Positions 63,266-64,000 of a stretch of 64,000 nt of DNA are shown one piece after another (within the stretch, counting starts at the first letter, position 1; each line of letters begins with the position of its first letter). Source of the stretch: Symbiodinium natans (lineage: Eukaryota > Sar > Dinophyceae > Suessiales > Symbiodiniaceae). Under the pieces are notes generated by a model. That model was given only the letters and a program-made list of their open reading frames with translations. It had not been told where the DNA came from and did no database searches. Position numbers and translations under genes: made by a program. The stretch covers positions 1-64,000 of the forward strand of contig CAJNDS010000049.1 in assembly GCA_905221605.1 (NCBI GenBank), in the 5' to 3' direction.

Positions 63266-63447
63266 AGGGTTTATAGTTAAGGGTTTGTGGTTTAGGGTTT
63301 AGGGTTTATAGGTTGTAGGTTTAGGGTTTAGGGTTTAGGGTGGATGGGTGTAGGGTGTAGGGTCTAGGCTATAGTGTTTAGGGTTTAGGGTTTAGGGTTT
63401 AGGGTTCAGGGTTTGCGGTTTAGGGTTTGGAGTTTAGGGTTTATAGG
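63266..63447. repeat. Degenerate TTTAGGG block
   Basis: TTTAGGG units mixed with GTTTATAGG, GTGTAGGG and TGGAGTTTAGGG variants. More degraded than the arrays at the left of the window. Confidence 0.9.
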
Positions 63448-64000
63448 GTTGGAAGACTCAATGGCCTCAATCCCTAAAGAGCTACTTGTCCTTCAAATGG
63501 TTCCCACTCTTTTGGTGTATTTACTTTACATCCTAAACTGTAAACCCTATCTATATATATATATATGCATATATATAGACCATATATAGACCCTACATTG
63601 AACACTTAAATAGGGTTCCCAAGAATCCTTAAGAATCCTTTTGGGGGGATTTGTGCTAATAAGATTCTTTAAAAGTTTTCGGGTTCTTCCCTATTGTAAA
63701 CCCTAAACCCTGCGTCCCAAATACTATCTCTTAAGCCATGCGTCAGGCCGACCTGATCGATGTTGTGCGTTGGCTTCTCCAGAGCGGTCGTGCCAAGCTG
63801 CCACCTGCGTGGCCCGAGGACTTTCCATGAGAGGGGTGGTGGAACACGGCAGCATGACCCGCTAAACTCCATGATCCCATATATATATATATATAGAGGT
63901 AAATCATTGTCGTGTATGGGTCAGTGCTCGCTGTGCCTTTGCACTGTATAGGGGGTGTGCTCGGACACGTGGCCTGTCGTGTCAGAACACGTGTGGGCTC
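63448..64000. other. Right end, no supported gene
   Basis: AT microsatellites at about 63551-63590 and 63876-63895, short CCCTAAA remnants and unique sequence. A segment at 63735-63835 (RQADLIDVVRWLLQSGRAKL on plus) reads like an exon but lacks splice evidence. Confidence 0.35.

Larger units (their letters stand above)
229..63447. repeat. Interspersed telomere-like TTTAGGG/CCCTAAA blocks
   Basis: This entry spans the region over which the blocks are dispersed; the blocks themselves are short. Plus-orientation (TTTAGGG) examples: 543-610, 724-813, 6186-6276, 7441-7546, 8308-8394, 9386-9454, 10130-10242, 25030-25122, 41347-41420, 55635-55795, 57744-57930. Minus-orientation (CCCTAAA) examples: 2588-2703, 5940-6010, 12267-12357, 17544-17622, 30914-31110, 36600-36672, 42685-42790, 46260-46385. 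Variants include TTAGGGC (12745-12845), CCCCAAA (38580-38670) and CCCTAAAA (27178-27268). Orientation switches repeatedly and the blocks alternate with 80-300 bp of unique, often coding-like sequence. This is not a chromosome end. In the genes that could be joined, the blocks lie inside introns. Confidence 0.93.

Noticed and set aside
1-64000. Window as a chromosome end or subtelomere
   Set aside because: TTTAGGG blocks occur in both orientations with coding-like DNA between them throughout; there is no terminal unidirectional array.

Overview
ORGANISM. The window looks like nuclear DNA of a dinoflagellate, most likely a Symbiodiniaceae or Suessiales type (about 0.75; a chromerid or other alveolate is the main alternative). 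The reasons are: dispersed plant-type telomere repeats (TTTAGGG/CCCTAAA) in both orientations throughout; genes cut into short GC-rich exons with GT-AG, GC-AG and apparently GA-AG introns; introns that are themselves short terminal-inverted-repeat (TIR) elements; a copia-type gag region of the kind common in Symbiodinium; a C5-methyltransferase-like family common in that group; and partial dinoflagellate spliced-leader matches. No bacterial-style operons, rRNA, tRNA or CRISPR were seen.

LAYOUT. 0-20 kb: dozens of 50-130 bp exon-like segments, nearly all on the plus strand, separated by TTTAGGG-type blocks, with MITE-like elements between. Recognisable pieces are a UDP-galactose 4-epimerase exon (3.16 kb) and a possible C2-domain exon (14.97 kb). 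20.5-23.8 kb: a complete five-exon GH5 glucanase gene. 24-33 kb: more exon fragments and an unidentified multi-exon gene (27.7-29.6 kb). 33.6-34.7 kb: a PARP-like ADP-ribosyltransferase gene whose introns look like mobile elements. 35-46.7 kb: further exon fragments (two probably on the minus strand), very long poly-C/poly-G tracts and an AT-rich island. 46.8-49.1 and 51.4-53.2 kb: two retroelement copies with a shared leader, each starting directly at a TTTAGGG block; the second carries a copia-type gag region, the first a WW domain. 49.5-50.4 kb: a 111-bp satellite with a perfect hairpin per unit. 50.9-51.3 kb: dynein heavy chain exons. 54.9-57.4 kb: one or two unidentified multi-exon genes with very short introns. 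58.7-62.6 kb: the C5-methyltransferase-like gene.

HOW IT FITS TOGETHER. The genes form no evident pathway. The theme is intron biology. Where several exons can be joined in one frame (GH5, PARP-like, dynein, methyltransferase-like, 55-57 kb), the TTTAGGG blocks and TIR elements fall inside introns. In the clearest case a 102-bp intron has inverted ends CTTGGGG/CCCCAAG and a 4-bp duplication GTTC. The intron starts with the left GTTC and ends at the element's own AG, so splicing restores the original exon exactly. Three further introns in the PARP-like gene show the same geometry with duplications starting GA or GC.

LIMITS. Exon joins were made by eye from reading frame, splice dinucleotides and remembered family motifs; no alignment or search was run. 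Isolated exon calls are much weaker than the joined genes.
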